NCBI GenBank assembly: GCA_023424015.1
Contig: JAFAEM010000032.1
Location: 1-64,000, forward strand
DNA: 64,000 bases
Direction of reading: 5' to 3'
Source of the DNA: Bacteroidota bacterium
GTDB lineage: Bacteria; Bacteroidota; Bacteroidia; Chitinophagales; Chitinophagaceae
A program made the translations under genes and the position numbers. Positions 8,927 to 17,331 of this stretch are shown one piece after another. How positions within the stretch are numbered: the first letter of the stretch is position 1; each line of letters begins with the position of its first letter. The notes beneath the pieces are model-generated. The model saw only the letters and a list, made by a program, of their open reading frames with translations. It was not told the origin of the DNA and did no database searches.

Positions 8927-10417
8927 TTACTGGCTATCCAGGTTTAAAGGATAGCGGTAAATACCGTCATAACCCGGGTAGATACCTTCCACCTGCACGG
9001 TTCCACCCTGTGTACCCAGCAATCTTCCTAATGCCTGCACAGAATTTATATCCTGTCCGTTGATGCTGAGGATGATAAATCCTTCCTGGATACGTGTCCG
9101 GCTCATAGGGCCATCTTCTTTGATCTTCTTCACCACTACACCACCACTGACTTCATATTGTTCGGCTTTTTTCTTATCAAGTGTTTCCAGTTCAGCGCCC
9201 AGGGATTCACCGATACTGGAAGCAGAAGCTGTTTCATCATAAGTACCCACCTTAGAGCTCAGGGTAACTATGGCAGATTGAGTCTTTCCATCTCTTTTGT
9301 AGGTGATCTTCACTTTATCGCCGGCATTGTAGGAAGCAATAGTGCCTTGCAATTCGGTCCAGGAGCTAACCGGTACATCGTTGATGCCGGTGATGATGTC
9401 GCCACGTTTCAAACCGATAGTAGCAGCCGCACCATCCTTGGGTACCGCGCCGATATGTGCGCCGTCGCCGGCTTCAAATTTCGTTTCGTCCACCTGCACA
9501 CCCAGGTAAGGTCTTTTTACATCACCGAACTTGATCAGGTCATTCACGATCTTTTTTACCAGGTTGACAGGGATAGCAAAAGAATAGCCCGCATAAGTAC
9601 CTGTAGGAGCGAGGATGGCGGAGTTGATACCAACCAGTTGCCCGTCGGTAGTGATCAAAGCGCCACCACTATTGCCCTGGTTTACCGCAGCATCGGTTTG
9701 AATAAATGATTCGATTGGTGTACGGCTTTGTCTTTGATTGATACCGATAGACCTGCCTTTGGCACTCACAATACCAGCTGTAACGGTGGTTTCGAGTGTC
9801 AGCGGGTAACCTACGGCCAGCACCCATTGCGCCAGCTTCAGGTTATCGGAATTGCCGTATACCAGGTAGGGAAAACCGGTGCCATCGATCTTCAACACGG
9901 CCAGGTCGCTACTGGGATCTTTCCCAATCACTTTGGCTTTGTACACTTTTTTACTGTGGAGCGTGACTGTAATTTCTTCTGCCACACCGTTACCGCCATC
10001 AGAGATCACGTGGTTATTTGTCACGATATATCCATCATCACTGATCAGCACACCGCTACCCGAAGCACGCTGTTCGGGCTGTACCTGCGGGCCAAAATTG
10101 AAAAACTGCTCAAACCAGTCTTCCGCACTGTTGCGGCGGCTCCTGGGCAGGTCGTTGTTGATCCGCCGGGCCGGAATCTTGGTCTTGATGTGCACCACAG
10201 CCGGAACTGCAGCATTCGCTGCCTTTGTAAAATCAATGGCATCGGCCGGTAAGCCAGCAATATTCCCTGTAAATCCTGCATAATTGGCAGGTAGTTTACC
10301 ATCAGTAGTCTGAACGAAATTGGCATTCTGTTTTGTCAGCTTTCCATAGGTCCAAACGCTTCCAATGGCTGAAGCGGCGCTAACACCAACAATCAGTAGA
10401 AGTTGTTTCCATTTCAT
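8927..10417 (-). CDS. HtrA/DegP-family periplasmic serine protease (Do-like)
   Basis: An envelope protein quality-control protease and chaperone. An uncleaved or cleaved N-terminal hydrophobic segment (residues 4-22) directs it to the periplasm. The trypsin-like domain carries the triad His136 (TNNHVISD), Asp171 (SSDLAVLKI) and Ser250 (GNSGGALIT). Two PDZ domains follow, at roughly residues 300-390 and 405-490. At 496 residues it has the usual DegP length. It is monocistronic, with a strong terminator just downstream. Confidence 0.93.
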   Translation of the reverse strand: MKWKQLLLIVGVSAASAIGSVWTYGKLTKQNANFVQTTDGKLPANYAGFTGNIAGLPADAIDFTKAANAAVPAVVHIKTKIPARRINNDLPRSRRNSAEDWFEQFFNFGPQVQPEQRASGSGVLISDDGYIVTNNHVISDGGNGVAEEITVTLHSKKVYKAKVIGKDPSSDLAVLKIDGTGFPYLVYGNSDNLKLAQWVLAVGYPLTLETTVTAGIVSAKGRSIGINQRQSRTPIESFIQTDAAVNQGNSGGALITTDGQLVGINSAILAPTGTYAGYSFAIPVNLVKKIVNDLIKFGDVKRPYLGVQVDETKFEAGDGAHIGAVPKDGAAATIGLKRGDIITGINDVPVSSWTELQGTIASYNAGDKVKITYKRDGKTQSAIVTLSSKVGTYDETASASSIGESLGAELETLDKKKAEQYEVSGGVVVKKIKEDGPMSRTRIQEGFIILSINGQDINSVQALGRLLGTQGGTVQVEGIYPGYDGIYRYPLNLDSQ

Positions 10418-10792
10418 ATGCGTTTAATATTTTTTGTTTATTCGAAAAAGTTGCTCTTTTATTTAATCCCAAATTATATGCCTTAGGTCTACAAAATAAC
10501 AAACTGTCATAACAACTTGTATTACCGCTAATTCAGTTTAACATATCATTTACTAAGGCTTTCGTACTTAATACAAATTTAACCAGTTTTGGGGAGAATA
10601 GTTCGCTGGAGAAAGTGTCATTCGGCCGGGGAGACGGGAAGGCGGGGAGGGATTGGATGCCGGAACACCCGTTCCGGCCAGCTAATCGAAACGGAGTCCG
10701 TTGTCCGTGGTCTCCGTCGTAGCAAGACTCCTTTAGATAGTTGAAAAAATCTTACGTTCCCTTCTTTCCGTCTTCCCGGCCAAACTCCTGCA
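10418..10792. repeat. Non-coding gap with inverted 8-bp arrays and a GC-rich hairpin
   Basis: No gene was found in these 375 bases. Octamer units resembling GCCGGGGA run at 10625-10648 and are mirrored by CTTCCCGG-like units at 10756-10779, giving an inverted pair around a spacer of about 110 bases. Within the spacer, GCCGGAAC-ACCC-GTTCCGGC (10659-10678) is a perfect 8-bp hairpin without a T tract. The AT-rich part before it should hold the protease promoter. Confidence 0.6.
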
Positions 10793-11797
10793 CTAAAGGT
10801 CAACCAGGAATTGCATGGTATCAACCCCATCAGCATAGTCAGCCAGGCCAGGATCCTGGGCCTTTCCAAAGGGAATAAAATCCCGTCCCACTATACATTG
10901 AAGCTCCCCGCTGCCACTTAATCGCCGGGCCAGTTCATGTTTATCGGAATAAAACTCGTAATTCAACTGGCTGATCGGTGAAAAGCTCGACACATCTTCA
11001 ATAAGCAATATGGATTCATTGCTCATGTAAAATTTTTTATTCAGTATATGCAGGGCCAGGTTGTAGTCGTAGTTGTTTTTGTATTTATGATGATCTGCGA
11101 GATGGTTGTATTTGCGGAAAGCATTCAATAGCGGAACAAAATCATAATTCTCCGGTACATAAAGTTTGGTAACGTTGCGGCAGCCCAGCCCAAAATAGTA
11201 ATATACATCATCGGCCAGATGGTCAAGTTCCTCTATCGTTTCAGTTCCACCCAGAACAGCTACCGATGTTCTGTTCCGCCGGATTATATGCGGATATTTT
11301 CCAAAATAATACTCAAAATAACCGGCGGAATTATTACTTCCTGTTGCGATATACGCATCACAACCTTTCAACATATCTGCAAAGCGGATATATTCTTTAA
11401 CTGTCGTTTCCCACTCGCACAACCTATCAACCAGGTGACGGATCAGTGCATTATCTTTCGAAGAAGCTTTGATAACAGCTTTGTGTCCCGTGATAAAAAC
11501 ACAGAGCAGGTCATGAAATCCCACCAGGGGGATATTACCCGCCATCACAATGCCTACTATTTTGGGATTGGTATTTTGTACGTGTATGCCATATGACTGG
11601 CACCAGGCGCTGAGTTTATCTTTTTTTAAAAATGAATGTGCGATATTGTTTAACGACAACTCAATAAATTCCGGGATAAACCATGGATTCTCCCGGCCGG
11701 CTTTTTCCTTTGCCTGTTGCCAGATGGTATCATCAGATATAATATATTCGCCCAGTCGGGCCAATAAATCAATTCTCAGTTGTAAATTCATCTGCAA
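10793..11797 (-). CDS. LuxC-like acyl-CoA reductase
   Basis: Belongs to the LuxC/acyl-CoA reductase family, which reduces an acyl-CoA or acyl thioester to the aldehyde through a cysteine intermediate. Typical blocks are IVGIVMAGNIPLVGFHDLL, GHKAVIKASSKD, YIATGSNNSAGYFEYYFG and GLGCRNVTKLYVP, the last holding the likely catalytic Cys. At 334 residues it is shorter than luminous-bacterium LuxC (about 480). It is divergent from a dicluster ferredoxin, an arrangement I recall as recurrent in Bacteroidota and suggestive of a shared redox role. The natural substrate is unknown. Confidence 0.85.
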   Translation of the reverse strand: MQMNLQLRIDLLARLGEYIISDDTIWQQAKEKAGRENPWFIPEFIELSLNNIAHSFLKKDKLSAWCQSYGIHVQNTNPKIVGIVMAGNIPLVGFHDLLCVFITGHKAVIKASSKDNALIRHLVDRLCEWETTVKEYIRFADMLKGCDAYIATGSNNSAGYFEYYFGKYPHIIRRNRTSVAVLGGTETIEELDHLADDVYYYFGLGCRNVTKLYVPENYDFVPLLNAFRKYNHLADHHKYKNNYDYNLALHILNKKFYMSNESILLIEDVSSFSPISQLNYEFYSDKHELARRLSGSGELQCIVGRDFIPFGKAQDPGLADYADGVDTMQFLVDL

Positions 11798-11809
11798 AGA
11801 TTAATTTTG
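11780..11809 (+). promoter_or_regulatory. Bacteroidota-type promoter for the ferredoxin
   Basis: TTG at 11780-11782 is followed after exactly 19 bases by TAATTTTG (11802-11809), an excellent match to TTTG-N19-TAnnTTTG. Transcription would start near 11815, about 35 bases before the ferredoxin ATG. Confidence 0.75.
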
Positions 11810-11848
11810 TTGGGCAAAATAAGATCACTCATTTAATCAATCATTGAT

Positions 11849-12196
11849 ATGGCTATAAAGATCACAGATGAATGTATAAACTGCGGGGCCTGCGAACCTG
11901 AATGTCCAAATAATGCGATTTACGAAGGCGGCGTGGAATGGGCGATAGCGGATGGCACTTCAGTAAGAGGTACGTTTACACTGCTCGACGGCACGGTAGT
12001 GGATGCCGATCAGAAAAACGCTCCCATCAGCGTTGACACGTATTATATCACTCCCAATAAATGTACTGAATGCCAGGGTTTTCATGAGGAGCCCCAATGC
12101 GCGGCTGTATGCCCGGTCGATTGCTGCGTGCCGGACGAAATGTACCAGGAAACAGTGGAGCAACTGATGGCGAAAAAAGAAGCACTTCACATGTAA
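11849..12196 (+). CDS. 4Fe-4S dicluster ferredoxin
   Basis: A small electron carrier of 115 residues with two cysteine clusters: [12 protein letters not shown] near the N-terminus and CTECQ...CAAVCPVDC near residue 75-95. An insertion of about 40 residues separates them, as in the YfhL/allochromatium-type ferredoxins. It probably supplies electrons in the cytoplasm. The nearest neighbour is the divergent LuxC-like reductase, but no physical link can be shown from sequence. Confidence 0.93.
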   Translation: MAIKITDECINCGACEPECPNNAIYEGGVEWAIADGTSVRGTFTLLDGTVVDADQKNAPISVDTYYITPNKCTECQGFHEEPQCAAVCPVDCCVPDEMYQETVEQLMAKKEALHM

Positions 12197-12534
12197 GATG
12201 TGTAAAAAAACAGCGGCCAAACCTGGGGTCTCTGAGGTTTTTTTTCTAACTTACGTGTATTCTGATAAAGCAGGTCAAACTGCTAAATTTCAGGCGGGTG
12301 ATATTTCCCGTCGTAAAAAGGTGAAGGAGAAACGGCCTTCACCTTTCTTATTGTTAAAGGCTGAATAATGAATTTGAGCGTAGAACATGCACAGATTAAA
12401 ATAGTGAATTCCCGAATTATTTAAGGACTTCGTAATCAATTTTCCATACGCAATAGAAAATATATGTTTTTTAGCACTTGAAATTTCCTGCAACGCGATT
12501 TTTCCTCAATATTTGTGCTTTAAAAAATCCTTTC
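12197..12534. other. Non-coding gap holding two terminator-like hairpins
   Basis: No coding region is supported here. A weak terminator for the ferredoxin (AAACCT at 12219-12224 pairing with AGGTTT at 12235-12240, then eight T) lies 23 bases past its stop. A stronger hairpin follows at 12317-12346. The remaining AT-rich part (about 12350-12534) should hold the ddl promoter, but I see no clear consensus match. Confidence 0.5.
12317..12346 (+). terminator. Terminator-like hairpin downstream of the ferredoxin
   Basis: AAAGGTGAAGG pairs with CCTTCACCTTT across an 8-base loop, a perfect 11-bp stem. The T tract is short and interrupted, so its efficiency is uncertain. Because both flanking runs are A/T-rich it might work in either direction. 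Confidence 0.6.
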
Positions 12535-13566
12535 ATGAAGAAGAACATAGCCCTTGTCACCGGAGGGTTTTCCGGCGAGGCGGTCATATCCTATAAAAGT
12601 GCAGTGACCATCGCCAACAATCTCGATCCAGCATTATATAATGTTTATAAAATTGATATCAACCCGACTGGCTGGTTTTATGAAATGGTGGATGGCCGAA
12701 AAGTGGAGGTTGACAAGAACGATTTTTCCCTGCAACTCGACAGCCGTAAAGTAAAATTCGATGCCGTCTTTATCGGTATTCACGGCACACCCGGAGAAGA
12801 TGGAAAACTGCAGGGTTATTTTGATACGCTTTCGATTCCTTACACCAGCTGCGACGCAGCTACTTCGGCCATTACATTCAATAAGCGTTATACCGTTGCT
12901 ATCGCAAGAATGGCAGGCATAGCCGTGGCGGAATCAGTTCATCTCTTCAAACATATCCCTGTGTCGGCCCACCAGGTGGCAGCACAACTGAAGATGCCGG
13001 TCTTTGTTAAACCCAATAACGGTGGATCGAGTATCGGCATGAGTAAGGTTGAGAAACCTGAAGACCTCGAAGAAGCCATAGCAAAAGCATTTAAAGAAGA
13101 CAGCCAGGTGCTGGTGGAAGAAATGGTACAGGGACGCGAGTTTACGGTGGGTGTTTTTAAAACAAAAGGCGAGATCATGGTGTTGCCCATGACTGAAGTA
13201 AAAGCTCATAGCGATAAAGCTTTTTTTGATTTCGAAGCAAAATATGAAGGCAAGTCTACTGAAACAACACCTGCCGAGGTTGACGATGCCATCGCTGAGC
13301 GCATCAGGGAAGCTGCGAGGAAGATATACGCCGTTTTCAATTGCAGGGGTGTGGTGCGTATTGACTTTATTTATAATGAGCAAAGCGAAAATCCGTATAT
13401 GCTTGAAATAAATACTATCCCCGGCCAAAGTGAAGCCAGCATCATACCGCAACAGGTGAGGGCCATGGGCTGGAACCTGAGGGATTTTTATACCAAACTG
13501 GTGGAAGAAGCTGACGGTACAAAACCGATAACCCATGTCTCGCAGCTCGCGGCTCATAGCTCCTAG
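12535..13566 (+). CDS. ddl: D-alanine--D-alanine ligase
   Basis: Joins two D-Ala using ATP to make the dipeptide for peptidoglycan precursors. The ATP-grasp fold is shown by HGTPGEDGKLQGYFD, VKPNNGGSSIGMSK (ATP lid), VEEMVQGREFTVGV, and the metal-binding block EINTIPGQSEASIIPQQ. At 343 residues the length is normal. The ATG at 12535 is used because conserved sequence (KKNIALVTGGFSGE) begins there. The last residues and stop codon are encoded by a degenerate 7-bp repeat array (13537-13564), so the C-terminal tail appears to derive from repeat DNA. A PASTA protein follows 64 bases downstream. Confidence 0.95.
   Translation: MKKNIALVTGGFSGEAVISYKSAVTIANNLDPALYNVYKIDINPTGWFYEMVDGRKVEVDKNDFSLQLDSRKVKFDAVFIGIHGTPGEDGKLQGYFDTLSIPYTSCDAATSAITFNKRYTVAIARMAGIAVAESVHLFKHIPVSAHQVAAQLKMPVFVKPNNGGSSIGMSKVEKPEDLEEAIAKAFKEDSQVLVEEMVQGREFTVGVFKTKGEIMVLPMTEVKAHSDKAFFDFEAKYEGKSTETTPAEVDDAIAERIREAARKIYAVFNCRGVVRIDFIYNEQSENPYMLEINTIPGQSEASIIPQQVRAMGWNLRDFYTKLVEEADGTKPITHVSQLAAHSS
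13537..13564 (+). repeat. 7-bp degenerate array inside the ddl 3' end
   Basis: Four heptamers resembling AGCTCGC / GGCTCAT / AGCTCCT run through the final codons of ddl up to its stop. They resemble the AAAGCTC array at 8834 and the GCTACGA array at 19403. No inverted partner lies nearby. Confidence 0.6.
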
Positions 13567-13630
13567 CTTAAACCAGAATCCTCAACATTCAAAAAATAGT
13601 TATCTTAAACCGGGATACAAACTAATTTAC

Positions 13631-14446
13631 ATGTTCAAATTCATTACACACCGGCCATTATGGGTCAACGTCCTGGTTGGGATCGCCATCGCGTTTATTC
13701 TTTTTTTTATTTTCGTTTTTTCGCTCAACTGGTTTACACATCATGATGAAGCCATGGCTGTACCACAGGTAACCGGCAAATCTTTTGAAGATGCCAGGTC
13801 GCTTTTGGAAAAACAGGGATTTGAAGTGGAGATCCAGGATTCTATTTATTGGGACACAGCTAAACCCATGCAGGTGCTCAAACAGGTGCCCGAGCCGGAT
13901 GAACTCGTAAAGGTTAATCGCACGGTGTACCTGACCATCAACCGGGCTGTGCCGCCCATGGTGGAAATGCCGAACCTGATCGGCTATAGCTATCGCAGTG
14001 CGGAAATGGTTTTGAAAAATGCGAATCTTCGCGTGGGCGATACATCGTTTAAAGCCGATTTCGCAAAGAACGCCGTATTGGAGCAGCGCTATAATGGAAA
14101 CGAAATCACCGCAGGTACACAAATACGCATGGGGAGTAAGATATCACTCGTGCTGGGTGATGGCGTAGGCGACAAACAGTTTGTGGTTCCTTCGCTGGTG
14201 GGTATGACCTATGGCCAGGCAAAATCCCTGCTCGAGGCGCATGGCCTGGGTTTTGGTGCCATCATTGCGCAGGGTATTGAAGATACCAGCAGTGCTTATA
14301 TTTACGACCAGCGTCCACGTCGCTTTGATGATGAAAAAAGATTTCGCTATATACGTCCCGGCCAGCTGATGGATGTGTGGTTGCAAAAAGATAAACCGAT
14401 ACTGGATACCGTCACAACGGTTACCACTGATGAATTACCAGAATAA
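13631..14446 (+). CDS. PASTA-domain membrane protein
   Basis: One N-terminal membrane helix (about residues 12-35) follows a short basic cytoplasmic end. Three PASTA repeats lie outside, beginning near AVPQVTGKSFEDARSLL, EMPNLIGYSYRSAEMVL and VPSLVGMTYGQAKSLL. PASTA domains bind peptidoglycan or muropeptides, but no kinase or transpeptidase domain is attached here. A short Thr/Val/Asp-rich tail ends the protein. The link to ddl just upstream supports a cell-wall role. The start at 13631 places the membrane segment correctly. Confidence 0.88.
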   Translation: MFKFITHRPLWVNVLVGIAIAFILFFIFVFSLNWFTHHDEAMAVPQVTGKSFEDARSLLEKQGFEVEIQDSIYWDTAKPMQVLKQVPEPDELVKVNRTVYLTINRAVPPMVEMPNLIGYSYRSAEMVLKNANLRVGDTSFKADFAKNAVLEQRYNGNEITAGTQIRMGSKISLVLGDGVGDKQFVVPSLVGMTYGQAKSLLEAHGLGFGAIIAQGIEDTSSAYIYDQRPRRFDDEKRFRYIRPGQLMDVWLQKDKPILDTVTTVTTDELPE

Positions 14447-14461
14447 TAAACATAAATAAAT

Positions 14462-14770
14462 ATGCAAAATATTACTGTTGAAGAATTGAAAACCCGGCTC
14501 GATGCGGGTGAAAAACTGAATATTGTTGACGTGCGCGAACCACATGAGCATGCGGAATTCAATATCGGCGGCGTACTATATCCCCTGGGCCAGGTGCAAA
14601 CCATGTCAGTAGACGAACTCGAGCCTTTTAAAGACGAGGAACTGATCGTCTATTGTCGTAGCGGAAACCGGAGTGGCCAGGCCTGCCTGATACTCGACAC
14701 ACTCGGTTTTAAGAATACTAAGAACCTCGTCGGCGGCATGCTGGCATGGCAGGAGAAGTATAGTCCGTAG
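14462..14770 (+). CDS. Rhodanese-like domain protein
   Basis: A single-domain rhodanese of 102 residues with the family markers IVDVREPHEHAEFNIGG and the active loop CRSGNRSG (Cys65). Such proteins carry sulfane sulfur as a cysteine persulfide, with cytoplasmic location expected as no signal is seen. It follows the PASTA gene by 15 bases and is probably the last gene of the ddl operon. The partner and substrate are unknown. Confidence 0.92.
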   Translation: MQNITVEELKTRLDAGEKLNIVDVREPHEHAEFNIGGVLYPLGQVQTMSVDELEPFKDEELIVYCRSGNRSGQACLILDTLGFKNTKNLVGGMLAWQEKYSP

Positions 14771-14852
14771 TCGGTAGTCGGGAGTCTGTAATCAAGAACT
14801 TCTTTTAAATGAGGTTACCGACTCCCGACTCCAGACTAATGACTCCCGACTG
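14767..14852. repeat. Inverted pair of 7-bp arrays between convergent genes
   Basis: Heptamers resembling GTAGTCG run at 14767-14794 and their complements resembling CCGACTC run at 14818-14852. The two arms are separated by about 23 bases and could fold into a long imperfect hairpin in either transcript. They sit exactly between the convergent rhodanese and receptor genes, so a bidirectional terminator role is possible, though no T tract is evident. Confidence 0.75.
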
Positions 14853-14854
14853 GT

Positions 14855-17017
14855 TCAAAATCGTAAATTCAGCCCCACCATAAAATTCAAGCCGGCCATC
14901 GGGAAATAATAATTGTCGGCTGTAACTGTCCCGTCGAGTACATAGCTATAGGTATAACCGTTTGGTTCATACTTTTTATCAAACACATTGTTGACCTGCC
15001 CGATGATATTCCATTCTTTAAATAATTTATTGTGCAGGGTGAAGATCACTCTCGCGTCCTGTGTATAGAAAGCATTTAGTTTACGGGCTTCGTTTTGTGT
15101 ATTGTCGAGATACTGATCGCCCACGTATTTACTGATCAGGCTGATCTCCAGATTTTTTACAGGAATAAGATTTACAGTGGCTGCACCTGTAACATTGGGT
15201 GAAAATGCAATGTCTTTATTTCTATGTGTGACGGGTTGCTGGTCGATCCATTCCCAGTTGGCGTCGTAATTATCGAGGTATTCTGTAAACGCCTTTACTT
15301 TATTCCGGCTGATGCTGAGATTAGCCGTCGCATTCAGCCAGGATGAAAAAACATAACCACCCTGTAGCTCCAAACCAGCGCGGTAACTATCCGGCACATT
15401 GATACGGGTATAAGCACCTACGTCATTGATCATACCGGTAAGCACCAGTTGGTCCTTATACTTCATGTAATAAAGCGTGGCCCCGGCAGAAAACCGGGAA
15501 GTTCTTTTTTCAATGCCCGCTTCAAAATCGTGAAGGGTTTCTTTTTTGGGCTGGTTATCAAGACCAGCTTCGAAATCATCGCGGTTGGGTTCTTTATTGG
15601 CTACTGCATAGCTCAGATAAGACTGCCAGCCATTTTTACTAAAGGATAAACCGGCTTTTGGATTGAAAAAATCAAACCGGCGGTTGATAATCAGTCCCGG
15701 GTTGTCGGAGAACCCGTTCATTTTATGCTGTACGTGGCGGTATTGCAGATCGGCAAAAAGATTCCAGCGCGGTTGAAATTGATATTGCCATTTAGAATAA
15801 ATATTGATGTCTGATTTTAACGCGTCGACATCATAATACCGGTATCCCTTTTCGATCCCATAATAGGCCCAGGCAATATCGCCATGATGGATCCCGTCAT
15901 AGATCGTCCAGCCGCCACCCAGGGTAATCGTGTGTTTGTCATCCTTGAATTGTGCTGAAAGTATCTGTCCATAGAAATAATTATCCAGCCATTTCTGTCG
16001 CACCAGGTCGGTATGGGTAATGGTGGTATCCCGCAATACCAGGTCGGGCAGGCCATAATCAGAAAACCCCTCCTCACCCTTATAATTTTCATAATAACCA
16101 ATGCCCCTCGTCAGGAAAGCTCCGGTATTAAAACTCCAGTTTTTATTTAGGCTGGTATTGAAAAAAAGCTGGTAATGTGTCTGGCGATAATTATCGGTTT
16201 CGTTATCATAAGGCTCACCAGGTTTTTCGCTACCCCCGGAATTATAGGTACGATCGGTTTCTAAAAGATAGGCCGGCACACCATTCCATGCCTGGTAGGT
16301 TTTCTCTTTTCCTGAAAATACATTCAGTTTTAAACTGCTATTTCCTGTTAAATAGGCTCCTGAAATATAAAAAGCCTGGAGATCACTGCTTGCCCGGTCT
16401 ACATAGCCATCACTCTTGATCCGGCTGAGACGGGCGTCGAGGGTGAAATGATTATCTATCAAACCTGTACCTGCTCTCAGGGTATTTTTCCAGGTATTGA
16501 AAGACCCGTAGCTATTGTTCAATTCGGCATAGGGTTTCAAATTGTTTTCGTGGGTCGACAAACTGACGGTTGCCCCAAAAGCGCCTGTCCCATTGGAGGA
16601 AGTACCGACGCCGCGCTGAATTTGAATCGAGCTTACCGAGGATAGAAAATCGGGCAGGTTTACGAGGAAACTTCCCTGGCTTTCGGCATCGTTGTAGGGA
16701 ATGCCGTTTAGGGTCACGTTGATACGCGTGGCGTCAGTGCCACGGATCCTCAACCCGGTATAACCGATCCCGGTGCCGGCATCGGAATTGACCACCACGG
16801 AAGGTGTCTGGTTCAGGATAAAAGGGATATCCTGGCCAAGGTTGTTTTTCCCGATTTCTTTTTTTGACAAATTGGTTTTGGTGAACGGTGCTTTTTCACC
16901 CGCACGTATAGCCTTGACTTCTACGGGTGTGAGTAGATAGAAACTGTCTGTTTCCTGTTGTGCAAGTAGTGCAGAAGCTGTAAATAAAATACAACCTGTA
17001 ATTGCAATCCTCTTCAT
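14855..17017 (-). CDS. TonB-dependent outer-membrane receptor, probable thiamin transporter
   Basis: A 720-residue outer-membrane receptor: signal peptide ending at about residue 19 (LLAQQ), plug domain at ~45-150 (TPSVVVNSDAGTGIGYTGL, RIRGTDATRINVTLNG, QRGVGTSSNGTGAFGA), and a beta-barrel ending in aromatic residue Phe720 (FMVGLNLRF). No carboxypeptidase-like N-terminal domain is present, unlike SusC proteins. The substrate is inferred from the TPP riboswitch in its leader: receptors under THI-box control in Bacteroidota have been proposed to import thiamin or its precursors. No other thiamin gene lies in the window. Confidence 0.88.
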   Translation of the reverse strand: MKRIAITGCILFTASALLAQQETDSFYLLTPVEVKAIRAGEKAPFTKTNLSKKEIGKNNLGQDIPFILNQTPSVVVNSDAGTGIGYTGLRIRGTDATRINVTLNGIPYNDAESQGSFLVNLPDFLSSVSSIQIQRGVGTSSNGTGAFGATVSLSTHENNLKPYAELNNSYGSFNTWKNTLRAGTGLIDNHFTLDARLSRIKSDGYVDRASSDLQAFYISGAYLTGNSSLKLNVFSGKEKTYQAWNGVPAYLLETDRTYNSGGSEKPGEPYDNETDNYRQTHYQLFFNTSLNKNWSFNTGAFLTRGIGYYENYKGEEGFSDYGLPDLVLRDTTITHTDLVRQKWLDNYFYGQILSAQFKDDKHTITLGGGWTIYDGIHHGDIAWAYYGIEKGYRYYDVDALKSDINIYSKWQYQFQPRWNLFADLQYRHVQHKMNGFSDNPGLIINRRFDFFNPKAGLSFSKNGWQSYLSYAVANKEPNRDDFEAGLDNQPKKETLHDFEAGIEKRTSRFSAGATLYYMKYKDQLVLTGMINDVGAYTRINVPDSYRAGLELQGGYVFSSWLNATANLSISRNKVKAFTEYLDNYDANWEWIDQQPVTHRNKDIAFSPNVTGAATVNLIPVKNLEISLISKYVGDQYLDNTQNEARKLNAFYTQDARVIFTLHNKLFKEWNIIGQVNNVFDKKYEPNGYTYSYVLDGTVTADNYYFPMAGLNFMVGLNLRF

Positions 17018-17077
17018 TTTTTTTGTTTTAAACGGTTAAAAATGAGAGGGAAATGCTGTGGAGAAAGGGCATGATAG

Positions 17078-17170
17078 CCATCCTTCCCTGCGCAGGCATT
17101 ACCCTGATCAGGTTTACGGGTTTAATCTCAGATCTTCCGGCCGGATCGGTAGGAAGAACACCCCGGGAAC
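17078..17170 (-). ncRNA. TPP riboswitch (THI box)
   Basis: On the minus strand the conserved THI-box blocks appear in order: CGGGGTG, then CTGAGA (17126-17131), ACCTGATC (17106-17113), TAATGCC (17095-17101) and the closing GCGCAGGGAAGG. The aptamer ends about 60 bases before the receptor ATG. It senses thiamin pyrophosphate and normally lowers expression when TPP is plentiful. No clear terminator lies between it and the gene, so translational control or an unrecognised structure is likely. Confidence 0.95.
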
Positions 17171-17171
17171 C

Positions 17172-17192
17172 TGCCTGTCGACACGACAGGCA
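17172..17192 (-). other. Perfect 9-bp hairpin just 5' of the TPP aptamer
   Basis: TGCCTGTCG (17172-17180) and CGACAGGCA (17184-17192) form a perfect 9-bp stem with a 3-base loop. In the minus-strand transcript it lies immediately upstream of the riboswitch P1 stem. A -7-like element TACCTTTG (17251-17258, minus) suggests the transcript begins upstream of it. Its function is unknown. Confidence 0.6.
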
Positions 17193-17331
17193 TTGAATAC
17201 TAATGGCTTTCGTAAAGAAAGCTAAAGAACTGACCTTGTAAAAGGCGATGCAAAGGTAAAGGGAAAATAAATGATAAACTGCTGTAACTTTTTTTCCGGG
17301 TCCATCGTATTACATCAAAATCAACAGGTTT

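Noticed and set aside
10659..10678. Terminator
   Set aside because: The hairpin is perfect but has no T tract on either strand and lies 240 bases from the nearest gene end.
12934..13557. Long open frame antisense to ddl
   Set aside because: It is a shadow of a clearly conserved gene; the translation shows no family features. The same holds for frames antisense to era, degP-like and glmS.
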